Source of the DNA: Sphaerolaimus hirsutus
Taxonomy: Eukaryota; Nematoda; Chromadorea; Monhysterida; Sphaerolaimidae
DNA: 64,000 nt
Reading direction: 5' to 3'
Assembly: GCA_964036195.1 (NCBI GenBank)
Contig: OZ038459.1
Span: 9,545,206 to 9,609,205, forward strand
Shown here: positions 11,034 through 21,921 of the stretch, piece after piece
How positions within the stretch are numbered: the first letter of the stretch is position 1
How the letters are laid out: every line of letters starts with the position of its first letter
Translations under genes and position numbers: made by a program
The notes under the pieces: model-generated
What the model was told of the DNA's origin: nothing
Database searches by the model: none
The model's input: only the letters and a program-made list of their open reading frames with translations

Positions 11034-12640
11034 ATGGTAATGTAGAGTAGAAATGGAGTGCACATCTCAAATCACTGCAATAAAAAACCCACAAATGCAT
11101 CATTTCACAAATGGAAAGTTTTTGGGCCCAGGGGTTCATTATCAGGGTTTTAGTAATGTGGTGTCAAAATGGAGTGCACATTTGAAATCGCTACAATCAG
11201 AAACCCACAAACACATCATTTTATGATTTGAAAATTTTTGGCCCTGGGGGTTCATTTTCAGGGTTATGGTAATGTAGTGTCAAAATGAAGAGCATATTTC
11301 AAATCAAGGCAATCAAAAAGCCACAAATGCATCATTTCACAATTTCTAATTTATTAGCCCCAGGGGTTCAATTTAAGGCTTACAGTAATGTAGAGTTGAA
11401 ATTGAGTTATTTCAAATCAGTGCAATTAGAAACCCGCAAAATGCATCATTTCACAGTTTGAAATTTTTGGGTTCAATTTCAGGGTTTTAGTAATGTGGTG
11501 TCAAAATGGAGTGCATATTTGAAATCGTTACAATCAGAAACCCACAAATGCATCATTTTATGATTTGAAAGTTTTTGGCCCAGGGGGTTCATTTTTAGGG
11601 TTATGGTAATGTAGTGTCAAAATGAAGTGCATATTTCAAATGAGTGCTATCAGAAACTTGAAAATGCATCATTTCTCAAATTGAAAGTATTTGGCCCCAT
11701 GGGTTCATTTTTAGGCTTATGGTAATGTAGTGTCAAAATGGAGTGCATATATCAAATCAGTGCAATCAGAAACCCAAATTTGAAATCAGTGCAATCAGAA
11801 ACCCAAAAATGAATGATTTCACAAATTGAAAGTTTTTGGCTCCAGAGGTTCATTTTCAGGGTTATGGTTATGTAGTTTTCAGGGTTATGTAGTGTCAAAA
11901 CGGAGTGCATATTTCAAATCAGTGCAATTAGAAACCCACATTGAATCATTTCACAATTTCTAATTTTTTAAGCCCTGGGCATATTTAAAATCGCTACACT
12001 CAGAAACCCACAAATCCATCATTTTATGATTTGAAAGTTTTTGGCCCAGGGGGTTCATTTTAGGGTTATGGTAATGTAGTGTCAAAATGGAGTGCATCTT
12101 TCAAATGAGTGTAATCAGAAACCTGAAAATGCATCATTTCTCAAATTGAAAGTATTTGGCCCCATGGGTCCATTTTTAGGGTTATGGTAATGTAGTGTCA
12201 AAATGGAGTGCATATATCAAATCAGTGCAATCAGAAACCCAAATTTGAAATCAGTGCAATCAGAAACCCAAATTTGAAATCAGTGCAATCAGAAACCCAA
12301 ATTTGAAATCAGTGCAATCAGAAACCCAAAAATGCATCATTTCACAAATTGAAAGTTTTTGGCCCCAGTGGTTCATTTTCAGGGTTATGGTAATGTAGTG
12401 TCAAAATGGAGTGCATTATATATCAAATCAGTGCAATTAGAAACCCACAATGCATCATTTCACAATTTGAAAGTTTTGGCCCCAGGGGTTCAATTTCAGG
12501 GTTATGGTAATGTACTGTCATAATGGAGTGCATATTTCAAATCATTGTAATCAGTAACCCACAAATGCATTATATCACAATTTTTATTTTTTAGCCCCGG
12601 GGGCCTCACTTAAGGATTATGGTAATGTTATTGTTAACTC
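11034..12640. repeat. Satellite array, about 115-bp unit
   Basis: The word GGTTATGGTAATGTAGTGTC recurs at roughly 110-117 bp spacing (about 11033, 11145, 11262, 11372, 11482, 11598, 11713, 12062, 12178, 12380, 12497 and 12613). Each unit also has GTGCAATCAGAAACCCA, ATGCATCATTTCACA and a TTTTTGGCCC segment. A local expansion at about 12,230-12,320 repeats a roughly 29-bp sub-unit (AATCAGAAACCCAAATTTG) four times. It is non-coding, with no RNA gene. Confidence 0.9.
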
Positions 12641-12830
12641 CCATAAACTCAGCCCCTAATTTGGCAAACACCCATCAACTCAACTCCCATAAACTCAGTC
12701 TCTAATTTGGAAACTTGTGTCAACAGCCCCTTATTTTTAAACTTCTGTCAACTCAACCCTAATTTATAAACACCCATCAACTCAACCCTGAATTGTAAAC
12801 TCAGCCCCTAAAAACTCAAGTCAACCCCCT
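12641..12830. repeat. Short array of CAACTC/CCTAATTT units
   Basis: Irregular repeats of AACTCAACCCTAATTT and ACTCCCATAAACTCAG follow the satellite directly. They form the third member of a composite tandem-repeat island. Confidence 0.65.
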
Positions 12831-13029
12831 ATACATGTGCAATTGCATTCTTGGGAAGCAACTTTGCCATCTACTAACCCTGTTTGTCAAGATTGTAAGG
12901 GATCGTGTTTGTAAAGGGCATTTTGTACTAATAAATAGTGACTACATTCTGTGTAAAAACACACACAAATCGGGTAGAGTCAGTGACGTCCTATCGTTTA
13001 CGTTGGAGCATACTTTCCACATGAAAAAA

Positions 13030-13260
13030 TAGTGGCTTTATAATAGTTTATAGATGTAGATGATATAAACTATGTTCTAACGTAACACAATCATAGTTTT
13101 TAACGTGTGTTATGCATTGGCCACGTCATAGAACCGCAGCTCTTGTCATTGACATTCTCTTTACACTCGATTGGGGGGTATTTCGAGGGGGGTTTATTAA
13201 TTCATAGTGCCCATTTTGAGGGAGGGTATTTCGAGGGGGGCGTAATTCAAGGAAATACGG
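13030..13260. mobile_element. 5'-truncated CCGTATTTCC MITE
   Basis: The right half is intact: AACGTGTGTTATGCATTG, then G-runs and GGAAATACGG-TA at 13,260. The left terminus is missing. Confidence 0.65.
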
Positions 13261-13585
13261 TATGTTTACCCGAAATACCCAGTTATTCGGGTATTTATAT
13301 TTATGTTTACGTTTTTGAGCCATAAAAAAACGTTATTTGAGAAAACATCAAACAGCGTTGATGTACACAAAAATACCATGTAGGTAATGGAAATATAGGT
13401 AACAACTGAATCTAGGTGGATTCTCATTGCGCTGTGGGCATGAATGTTTTGTGAATGCAAATTTGGTGCAAGTTTTTACCCATCTATGGAATGTGCTTAC
13501 AAAATAAATTGAATTAGGTGCCAATTGTCACTGTGATGGCATGTCGTTTTTTTGCATTGACATCCCAAAACCAGGTGGTGAATGG

Positions 13586-14053
13586 TAGGGTGTCAACAAA
13601 AACATTTTGGTGGAAAACGGAAACGGAAACGGAAAAAAATTTACACTTGCCGGAAAACGGAAAAGGAAACGGAAAAAAATTTGCACCTGCCGGAAAACGG
13701 GAAACGGAAAAATGAAAGGCCGGAAAACGGAAACGGAAACGGAAAAATTTGCTGAAATTTATCCAGAAATGCAAAAATTTGCAGAAATTTTGCTAGAAAT
13801 AGAAACAATTCACATAATTGAGAACCTGCATGCATGTTTACCAGTTTGGCTGAAACAGAAAACAGAGAATTGAGTCAGAAAATGGAAAAAAGTTGGAAAA
13901 ACAGACAATTGAGCTGGAAAACAGAAAAAAGGCGGAAAAACTGAAATTTTAGCCGGAAAAAGGAAAATGAGCCGGAAAAATGGAAACGGAAACGGAAAAA
14001 TTGGGCTGCGGAAAGCGGAAACGGAAAACGAAAAACGGAAAGTTGACACCCTA
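13586..14053. mobile_element. hAT-like MITE with GGAAACGGAAAA arrays
   Basis: The ends TAGGGTGTCAAC and GTTGACACCCTA are flanked by a perfect 8-bp duplication, GTGAATGG (13578-13585 and 14054-14061), the size made by hAT transposases. Nearly all of the interior is GGAAACGGAAAA-type tandem repeat on the same strand, interrupted by CCTGCATGCATGTTTACCAG. Apparent Phe-rich minus-strand frames are products of the repeat. Confidence 0.9.
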
Positions 14054-14414
14054 GTGAATGGTGATACTGCCATAGCATCACCGCCTCATTTTCTGTACTT
14101 CAAATTCATCCTCAAATTCACTATTTTTATCACTTGTCATAAAATCTATACAGATAATGTGGAAAGAGATCATAAGGAACATCCATAATGTCATAAAACA
14201 TGTCTTTTTATATTCTCTGACAGTGGAAACACTTTTAAATTCTTTTACGTTTACGTTTTATTTTACATTTTCCCAGGTATTTGAAAATACCTTACATTTT
14301 AGTATTTATTCTCTTAAATTGGAAAAGGTATTTATGTTTACATTTAAGTTTTCCAAAAATTCCAGTATTTTAACAACACTGGTATTGAGTAAACCATTCT
14401 TTGGAAAAAGTATC

Positions 14415-14953
14415 CATACTAGTGATGTAAAAACGCCAGGACATTGGCGCCAAGCATCTATTTGAATGCTTTGAACATTCTCGCCATTAATTGTTTTATG
14501 TTTTCCGTTTTAACATTTCTAATGTGATCCCTACCTGGTGCAGGTTCCGAAAGTGGAAAAGTTAAGAGTTAAAACTTAGAGTTGAGTAAAATGATAAATG
14601 ATGAGTTGAGAGTAAAGTTAAAAGTAAAGAGTTGAGTAAAATCATTCATCGTTTTACTCAACTCTTAACTTTACACATAACTTGTCATTTGTCATTTTAC
14701 TCAACTCTTAAGTTTTAACTCTTAACCTTCCCACTTGTGGAACTGGCCTCTGGTCTTCTATTGGAGAATCCCGTAAAATTGGAGGGTGCCGTTCTGTTGT
14801 TTTCATGTGTTCAATAGCGTGACAAAACCTGCCGTTCTATTGAAGGTACTCTTCTTCTGTGTTTAGGCCATTACATTAGAAGAAATACTTACTTTTACGC
14901 TGGTATCCTTTGACGTCATTAAATGGCGCCAGCGCCATGGCCCCATTCCATCA
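14415..14953. mobile_element. hAT-like element with GGCGCC ends and an internal palindrome
   Basis: The left end is TAGTGATGTAAAAACGCC and the right end CCCCATTCCATCACTA, with GGCGCC words just inside. No matching 8-bp flanks are seen. Inside, 14,544-14,744 is a near-perfect palindrome built on GTTAAGAGTTAAAACTTAG and ACTCAACTC. AGAACGG/CCGTTCT words at about 14,780-14,880 come from another family. Confidence 0.55.
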
Positions 14954-15200
14954 CTAGATAATGGTTTGAAAAAATATTGGAAAAATGCCAGAAAACAGAA
15001 AGCAGGCAGTGAAAATGATAGCTAAATAGGTCAACAGAAGGGCGACCATTTTTCAGTTTCCAAGGAAAGGGTATGGAAAAAGGAAAATTTTGCTTTCCAA
15101 AGAAAGTTGACTGACGCACCTGTGGTACTGTCAGATACAAATTTTGAAGGTTGCAGTTGCTTCTCAGTCTCAACTACAAAGGAATCCATAACATTTTCAG

Positions 15201-15355
15201 GAGCAAATGTCCATCTTTGCGTGTGAGCTACTACCTGAAACTGCGCAAAGCACTGAGTGAAGGGAGATACACAAGGCGGCAGCAATCGATGCTGAATGAT
15301 TGTTATCGGGCAGCAATTCAGAAATTCTGTGGGAGGTATCCGAAGCACCCTTACT
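15201..15355 (+). CDS. Proposed 5' exon of Cys-rich gene copy 2
   Basis: The acceptor is CATTTTCAG. The open frame encodes SKCPSLRVSYYLKLRKALSE, continuing with basic and helical residues to KFCGRYPKHPYC (four cysteines). Two donors are possible: GAG|GTATCC at 15335, which keeps phase with the 16836 exon, or T|GTAAGA at 15355, which is the stronger site but needs another exon between. It lies outside recognised repeats. The protein family is not recognised. Assignment to gene copy 2 rests on strand, cysteine richness and phase, not on a duplicate. Confidence 0.5.
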
Positions 15356-15875
15356 GTAAGATGGACAGTCGAACAGAGAATAGACAGGGGTAAATGTGGA
15401 ACCTATTTACAGTGGCTGTGTTTTGTAACTCAAAAAAAAGAAATGAGTTTTTTATTGGAGAACACAGAAAATCAGAACTTTTTGAATTTTTCCTTTGGAT
15501 TCAAGGCATACTATAATATGTTGTGTAGCAGATATAAGTACCATATTTCTGCTGTGTAATAGAACGACATACCTCCAATAGAAATGCACCACTATTCCAT
15601 CCTCCAATAGGTTTGGAAAACTTCAAACAGAGAACAGAAAGTGTATCCCATCTGAATATAGAATCACTTTTTTTATTTTCCCATCATATTACATTAGTTC
15701 ATTATCATAAGCTTTTGATACTGTTCATGGTTCACATACTGAGTGGACCACATCCACATGGTTGCATTCGAAAAAATGTTGTTGTTTTTTATATTTCTTT
15801 AAAACCCATTGGCCATCCCTAGTGGTATTAGCATAATATATTTATATCCAGTTGAACAGACTTATTTATGAACAG
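15356..15875. other. Intronic stretch with MITE scraps
   Basis: CCATATTTCTGCTGTGTAAT and AGAACGACATACCTCCAATAG at 15,541-15,612 are remnants of the AGAACGG family. The rest shows nothing recognisable. Confidence 0.4.
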
Positions 15876-15989
15876 AGGCACCAGTGGTGGAAATGGAAGT
15901 GACCAACAGCTATGATCACTAACAAGAAAATGTATCTATGGATTGAGCTACATGAACTGATGAACTACTTCCCCAGAATATGTCCCCAG
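15876..15989 (+). pseudogene. Decayed tandem duplicate of the 16.84-kb exon
   Basis: It is similar to 16836-16938 and to the preceding intron (GTTGAACAGA, TTATTT, ACAGAGGCACCA). In the same phase it reads GTSGGNGSDQQL, then a stop, then SLTRKC, with more stops near the end. The donor position is GTCCCCAG|GC instead of GTCCCGAG|GT. This looks like a dead local exon duplicate. Confidence 0.6.
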
Positions 15990-16147
15990 GCTGATCGAGT
16001 CCTTCATTATGCAAATCTGTACATGAGTGTTCTAGGAAATTTGATCTGATGAATACAGACACATGCTAAATCATTACACATGGCTAATCATTACACATTA
16101 TCATTACACACTGGATGTGATGTTAAAGTAGCTGGATGAAGTGCAGC

Positions 16148-16494
16148 GGCTCCGCACCTGTACGCACAAACGCCCGGCGCGCACAAACGCCTGGCACGCA
16201 CAAAATGAAAGTCCGGTACGCACAAACGCCCGGTATGCACAAAACTGTAGCTGTGTGCGTGCCGCACAATGTGCGTGCCAGTTGTTATGTATTTGTATAT
16301 AAGTATAACATTGCCACCAATCTCACCGAGTGTTTGAGTGCATGTTGGGTGCGTTCACGTGTAATTCACGTGTATTCACGGTACGCACAGAGCATCAGAT
16401 TTGTGCGTACCGGACATTTGTGTGTGGCGGGCTCAATTTTGTGCGTGCCGGGCGTTTGTGCGCGCCGGGCGTTTGTGCGTAGGAGGCCTGGCCC
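16148..16494. mobile_element. Fold-back element with TACGCACAAACGCCCGG ends
   Basis: It is flanked by the perfect 8-bp duplication AGTGCAGC (16140-16147, 16495-16502). Inverted sub-terminal repeats of GCACAAACGCCCGGC and GCCGGGCGTTTGTGC lie at the two sides. It is related to 20988-21921. A hAT-like transposase is inferred from the duplication length. Confidence 0.8.
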
Positions 16495-16835
16495 AGTGCA
16501 GCATTCCTTATACCAGCCATGGGGGTTAGAAGTCTGGGATTTTTAAGGGTGTATCAGCATCCATGCAAATTTCAAATTTTGTTATTTAAAGTGTCGAACC
16601 CAGCCCCCAGCCCTATTAATCAGAGCGCTTGCTTTACAGAGGATGTTACAGTATTTATTTGAATTCAGTCACATCATAAATTGTAAAAAGGTCGCTGGCA
16701 GGTAGAGCAATGTAATATGATAAAAAGAAAAAAATTGGTTTTTCATTCAGATGGAACATGGTAGATAACACTGTAAAGTAATTTGTGGCAGCAGAATATA
16801 TTTGTCACCAAGTGAACAGATTTATTTCTTCACAG

Positions 16836-16938
16836 AGGCACCAATGCTGGAAATAACAAACGGCTACAATCACTCACAAAAAACTGTTATTTCGAGATTG
16901 GGTATGGTGGTACAATAGAAGGACTTAAATGTCCCGAG
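16836..16938 (+). CDS. Proposed exon of Cys-rich gene copy 2
   Basis: The acceptor is TTTCTTCACAG and the donor CCCGAG|GTAAGC, a good consensus. With one carried-in base the frame reads GTNAGNNKRLQSLTKNCYFE and ends IEGLKCPE, leaving at phase 0 as the next proposed exon (25086) requires. A degenerate duplicate lies 0.96 kb upstream. The stretch 16503-16835 before it shows nothing else recognisable. Confidence 0.55.
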
Positions 16939-17560
16939 GTAAGCTTTTTCTGTGGTTCATTGGCGCCTGGCGCCCAGTCCAAAAGGCATCCCAAAATGGT
17001 GCAAACATTGTCTCAAGGTGAGTACAGTGTAAAAAAATAAATAGAAAGTCTGTGGATTTTGAAATTCGAATTCACTGCAAAAAATGGACGAAGTGGTGCG
17101 AGTGAACAAAAATTTTCTGCCTGATGGCTAATCAGATGCGTCTGACTGATCACAAGCTGAGAATGATGAGCCGTCAAACTCACAAACTCATAAATTAACG
17201 GTTTTTGGTACATCTTTCTAGCACTCTTCCAACAGTAGCGGTGGTCATCAATAAGTTGACGTAATGGAAAGCTAAAACAGTGACACCAGATCAAATTTCA
17301 CAGAAGTAATATGCAAGATGAAGAGCTCATCTCAGGCACAGTTGTTAACATTTACTCAAAAAATACATATACTCAAGTACTTTGTAAGTACATATATGTA
17401 TATATATAGATGTATACTTTAAAAAAGTGTAAGAGCGTTTTTACGATGGGAAAGACACCACCCCACAAAATTTTAGACAACCAAATGCAATAATAGTTCA
17501 CGGAACATAAACTGTTGTGTATTTTGTAAATTAAATTTAAATAAATTATCTCAGGTATTT
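16939..17560. other. Intron stretch with a dispersed repeat
   Basis: A short GGCGCCTGGCGCC block lies at about 16,962. About 17,040-17,290 is related to 6730-7095. TACTCAAAAAATACATATAC at 17,355 resembles the GTTGTTAA element family. No coding support. Confidence 0.4.
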
Positions 17561-18350
17561 TGGCGGTTTTTCGTCGCCTGCGGGGCCTGCGCGGCATGCG
17601 CAGCCATGCAGTGGGCTGCGCAGTACCCCGGCAGAGCACTGCATCGCAAGATCAACGCCGCTACACTGGCAGACCGAGTTCGCCATGTTTATAGTGGTTG
17701 TAGTGCTCTGCACATTTTCGTTCCCTTATACCCCATGTTAATTGCTATTTTCTGTGCGCCAATTCTATTTAAGTAAAGTTAGCTAAGTTATGTCTAGCCT
17801 AAATGTAAACTACATTCCACGTGGCACAAGGTGAGAGGGGAATTTTCTCATTTTTCACTTTAAAATGCCGCGGCGCGGCGTGTGGACGCCTTTGAGGTCG
17901 CCGGCACACTGTTGTGACTTTCTGGGCGGTCTAAATGCACATTTCACCCTTTACTTATCTTTGGGCATAGGCGGAGACTGACGACTGATAATTAGGTGGC
18001 GACCAGAAGCCAGGAACAATGAATTTCTCTCAAAAAATACCAAAATAAATACTGTTCCGCGTTCCTCTCCATGTTGACTAGATTGTCGTGCGTCATCTAG
18101 TACCGGTGGGTGGTAGGAACAGCTTCTGATAATGCCCCAAGTGACAAGTCGCAGTCTAAAAAATACTTTTCCGCCGCCCCAGCATAAATATCCCCTCGCG
18201 CTCGGAAGGGTGTGGCCATCGGGCTGAGACCTTTCTCACGGGCGCTAGCTGACCGGATAGTCACAATAGTGGGTCGCGGGGTCGGAGGTGATAAGCATTT
18301 TGCGCCCGCGAGCATTCTGCTAGCTACCGTAACTTATGAATACAAAGCCC
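17561..18350. other. GC- and CpG-richer island, function unknown
   Basis: In contrast to the AT-rich surroundings, 17,561-17,690 and 17,860-18,310 contain many CpGs (GCCTGCGCGGCATGCGCAGC, GGCGCGGCGTGTGGACGC). It could be a promoter or CpG island, or an old unrecognised repeat or LTR. No start codon, tRNA fold or conserved frame could be supported. Confidence 0.3.
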
Positions 18351-19557
18351 CCGCACAAAGTTTCCATGTGACGTGTAGAAATTATTGTACATATTGTTTC
18401 ACGCCAGTGCCTTTCATTTCCATGAGCTTAATTAATCGCCTCTGTATTTCAATTAATTAGCATTAGTTATAAGCTTATATTAATTGTTTAATTACTTGTT
18501 AGCTTGATTTTCTATGATAATTTATGATGTCGTATTTGCCTTTAGCCATATTTCATTCATAAATTGTAAATATGCATTGCACTGCGTTGTTATTCGTTTT
18601 AGGTTATATTGGATTAAGTAGGGATTTGTAGGTAATTATGAAAGTAAGTAGTTGTTGTACCAAGTAAGCTAGTAATTAATATATCAAGCCCAATGTTGCA
18701 CAAAGCTTTTTAATTATCGTCTATTAGCTATTCTTAATTACTACCATCCATTTTGTTAGCTTAATTAGCTACGCTTTTTATGAGTATTTGTACATTATGA
18801 TTTTACTAAGTATTCGCATCAGAGCTTATGTGATTTGGAAGTGATTCTGTACCTTCACGAACTTATGCCTTTTTTAGTTTTTTATTCACGTCGATTATGG
18901 TAGTTTTGTTTGCCTTATAAGTAGCTGAAATTGTTGTTTTCCCCGGATTTCTTCGACTCAGTGAAAATTGAATTCGCTTCTACTCTGTTGCTACTGTTCT
19001 TCCATCGCCCTAAAAAATAAACTCTTTTCTCAACCCAACTTGGACCCCCCTTTTGTATCAGCACTAAGTACTAACGGTTTTTCCCTAAGTTTGCTAATTA
19101 ACAGCTGCTCTAATTACTGCGCTGCTTGTGCTAAGTGTAGGCGCTGTGCGTGCTGTGGGAAACGGAACAGCGTGAGCCCCAAGTGGTTCACTGCATGTTC
19201 TGAAAAACCTACTGTATTCGGACACGTTTCCTTAAAATTTACACACACATTTATAACCTGGACCTCCGGGCCCAGTGCAGTGCACACCAGCGGCAAGCGG
19301 CCGGTGAAGTAGAGATAGAGGGGAAATAGTGCGGTAAAAACGCTCTGAATCGTGTAGACAAAATACAGCTGAATACACGGATTCATGACAAAAGTACCCA
19401 TACTCACCTGCACGCGTACTTTTGAAAAGTACACATGTACAGAAAATGTGTTCACAAAATTTCAAATCGCAATTTTTTGTTGCTAAAATAATGAAATACT
19501 GAAAAAATCATTTCATTTTCCTGTAAAATGCTAAATAATCACTGAAAATGACATCTA
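18351..19557. other. AT-rich stretch without recognised repeats
   Basis: It has TTAATTA/AGCTTAATT-rich sequence. A 114-codon frame at 18968-19312 has a CAACAKCRRCACCGKRN-like cysteine cluster, but no homologue, splice support or duplicate. It is listed as unexplained. Confidence 0.3.
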
Positions 19558-19966
19558 CCGTATTACCTCGAAATACCCCCAGGGGGTTTATTATTTCGCC
19601 AGCAAAATTTGAGGGGGGGGATAATTCGAGGGGGTTTTATTCGAGGGGGGTCTATTATTTTGCCAGAAATCATCGGAAATTCCCCATACTCAGACGTAGA
19701 AAAATCAAACAAATACATAGATGTATATGTGTTTATAGGCATATATAACTGTACATAGACTTAAACCCGTCCCTAACGTCACTCAATCATCAGTTTGAAC
19801 GTGTATTCTGCATTGTATAGACACAAACTGCGGTATTTGTTATGTATGTTCTCTTGACACTCAATTATAGCGGGGTATTTCGAGGGGGGGTTTATTATTT
19901 CCTCAGCCGAATTTTAGGGGGGGGGGGTATTTCGAGGGGGGGGGGGGTTAATTCAAGGGGGGCTAT
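19558..19966. mobile_element. TA-flanked CCGTATTACCTCG MITE, right end worn
   Basis: The left end is TA-CCGTATTACCTCGAAAT and the interior matches the 114-545 and 24.6-kb copies in reverse order (AACACACATCTATGTAT region, GGGGTATTTCGAGGGG runs). The right terminus has lost CCGTATT. Confidence 0.7.
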
Positions 19967-20455
19967 GTTGATACATAGTAGCTTTTACATTTCCATGAAA
20001 AAGTACCCACTTTACATATTCTAAGAACTTAAAGTACTCACTTTTACAATTTCCAAGGATAAATGTACTCAATTTTACATTTTCCTGGAAAATGTGATCA
20101 ACTCACATGCAGGCTTGCAGCACACGTTTTCAGTGTGTGAATTTGTGTAAATTTAGGTGTGTGTTATTTTTTTGGCATCACATAGCCGAAAAATGACATG
20201 CTGACTGTGTGTTAAAAACAGTATCATAAAAAAATCACACACCACTATGTAACGTGAGAACGCGTCTGTTCTTACATGCACTAGAGTTGGGAACCCGACC
20301 CGACCCGACCCGACCCGACCCGAACCCGATACCCGCACACTTTTTGGAACCGAAACCCAATACCCAAACCTGGCTCTACTATCCGAACCCGACCTCAATA
20401 TCGATCCTGCACTCAATACCCAAAAATACCTGCAAAAATTTCTCACAGTTCAATA

Positions 20456-20875
20456 CCGTATTTCTTCGATCATATTGACCACCAATGTATTGTTTCATAA
20501 GCAGTTTTAGGAGGTCAATGTAAACGAGCATGCCAATGTAAACGAGCACGGCAAAATATTTTTCAGATGATATGCATCATTTAAGTGTTGTCATTCTTTG
20601 TGACATAACGCTGCACAATACCAAATGAGTATATAGCGAAAGAAAACAGGGGGAACAAAAAGTTTAAATAAGAACGAGTGCAAAAGGCACTAACAGATGG
20701 TGTGCATATTATGGTGGTTGACATCAAGGGATAAATCGGATCATGCAATGTCACTTTTTTGACACAGCAAAGTATTTGAGCATGACAATGTATTTTTCAG
20801 ATGCTCTACAGACCCGCCAAAGTAATCAAGCAAGGCAATGTGAATGAACACGTCAATAAGATCGAAGAAATATGG
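20456..20875. mobile_element. TA-flanked CCGTATTTCTTCGATC MITE (nested)
   Basis: The ends are TA-CCGTATTTCTTCGATC and GATCGAAGAAATATGG-TA. Repeated words are GACCACCAATGT and GCCAATGTAAACGAGCA. The terminus is that of the large CCGTATTT group, but with a family-specific interior not based on C-runs. Confidence 0.8.
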
Positions 20876-20987
20876 TAGGTATTTTGGTTTGCCACTGGTT
20901 TCTACCCAAACATACTAAGGTAAAAAAACTGTGGGCCAAAATGAAACCTGCAAAAAATATGTTACAGCATTCATGGGGCCTCAGCAG

Positions 20988-21921
20988 GGCCAGGCTCATT
21001 ACGCACATAAACCCATTACACACATGTGCCCATTATGCACGCACAGGATCAAATTCCGCCACGCACAGACACCCGTTGCGCACACAACTGGGGCTGTGTG
21101 CGTAATGGGCCCTGTGCGTGGCGGGTTTCTGTGCCCAAAATCCAAAACTTCTGACGAAATAATAACTCCCCTGGGGTCATATTCGACGATATACAGTATT
21201 CATTATTGGAGACAATGAAATCATTTGTCACTACTTACTTCATGACAACTTTCAGTCATACCATAAATACCAATAACATTTATTTGTTCAGTGCTATTTT
21301 TCATTATGATGTAAATGTCCCTTATGCTGCGATTACAGCTCGGGCGTAAAATTGACCGGGTGTAAAATTGATTTTGGGCGTAAAATTAATTACAGATGAA
21401 TGGATAAAGATACGACATTGTTATTTCAGTCAAAGAAAGCTTAGATGCAGACGTTTCTTGTGTCCAAAGCTCATGAGTTTATCTTAATCGTACTGGGAGT
21501 TATGAATTTTAGCACAATTTTTCCAATTATGTGCTGTAACTGGTGTAAAATTAGGGTGTAAAATTAAAAAAAATTGTGCCAAAATTCATAACTTCTAGTA
21601 CAATTAAAATAAACTGATGCGCTTTGGACACAAGCAACATCTGCATGTGCGCTTTCTTTGACTGAAATTACAACACCATCACTTTATCCATTCACCTGTA
21701 ATTAATTTTAAGCCCAAAAATCAATTTTACGCCCGGTCAATTTTACGCCAGAGCTGTAATCGCAGCATAACAGCTTGCACACAAATTTGGTACGCACAGA
21801 AACTCGGTACACACATGGCATCCTCTATGTGCGGGCCGAGTTTATGTGCGTACCGAGTTAACTTCTGTGCGTAACGGGCCTGTGTGCATGCCGAGTTTCT
21901 GTGCATACAGCTACAGGCTCC
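20988..21921. mobile_element. Nested 8-bp-TSD element with GTGCGTAACGGG repeats
   Basis: It is flanked by perfect CTCAGCAG (20980-20987, 21922-21929). The left end is GGCCAGGCTCATTACGCAC and the right end CAGCTACAGGCTCC. GCACACAA and GTGCGTAMSGGG repeats are on each side. Inside sit a scrap of TA-type MITE (about 21,150-21,195) and the fold-back at 21325-21767. Confidence 0.8.
21325..21767. mobile_element. Fold-back MITE, TGCTGCGATTACAGCTC ends
   Basis: This is a long palindrome with arms TGCTGCGATTACAGCTC and GAGCTGTAATCGCAGCA and internal GGGCGTAAAATTGACCGGG. The flanks are TTA on the left and TAA on the right, so a shared TA or a mutated 3-bp site. It resembles 1343-1768 and 44897-45345, all sharing ATTACAGCT. 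Confidence 0.75.

Noticed and set aside
11034..12640. Regular repeats that could suggest a CRISPR array
   Set aside because: Units are directly adjacent with no unique spacers and the genome is eukaryotic. It is a satellite.
13514..14081. Phe/Pro-rich minus-strand frames (also at 42.5-42.9 and 53.6-54.1 kb)
   Set aside because: They are produced by GGAAACGGAAAA arrays inside hAT-like elements.
16590..16640. tRNA-like words (AGAGCGCTTGCTT, GTTCGACAC on the minus strand)
   Set aside because: No consistent cloverleaf with acceptor stem, D arm and anticodon arm could be drawn on either strand.
17990..18015. GTGGCGACCAGAAGC resembling an LTR-retrotransposon primer binding site
   Set aside because: No LTR pair, no CA terminus before it and no gag or pol after it.
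18968..19312. 114-codon cysteine-bearing frame
   Set aside because: No homologue, no duplicate, no start or splice context and low-complexity composition. Kept only as unexplained sequence.
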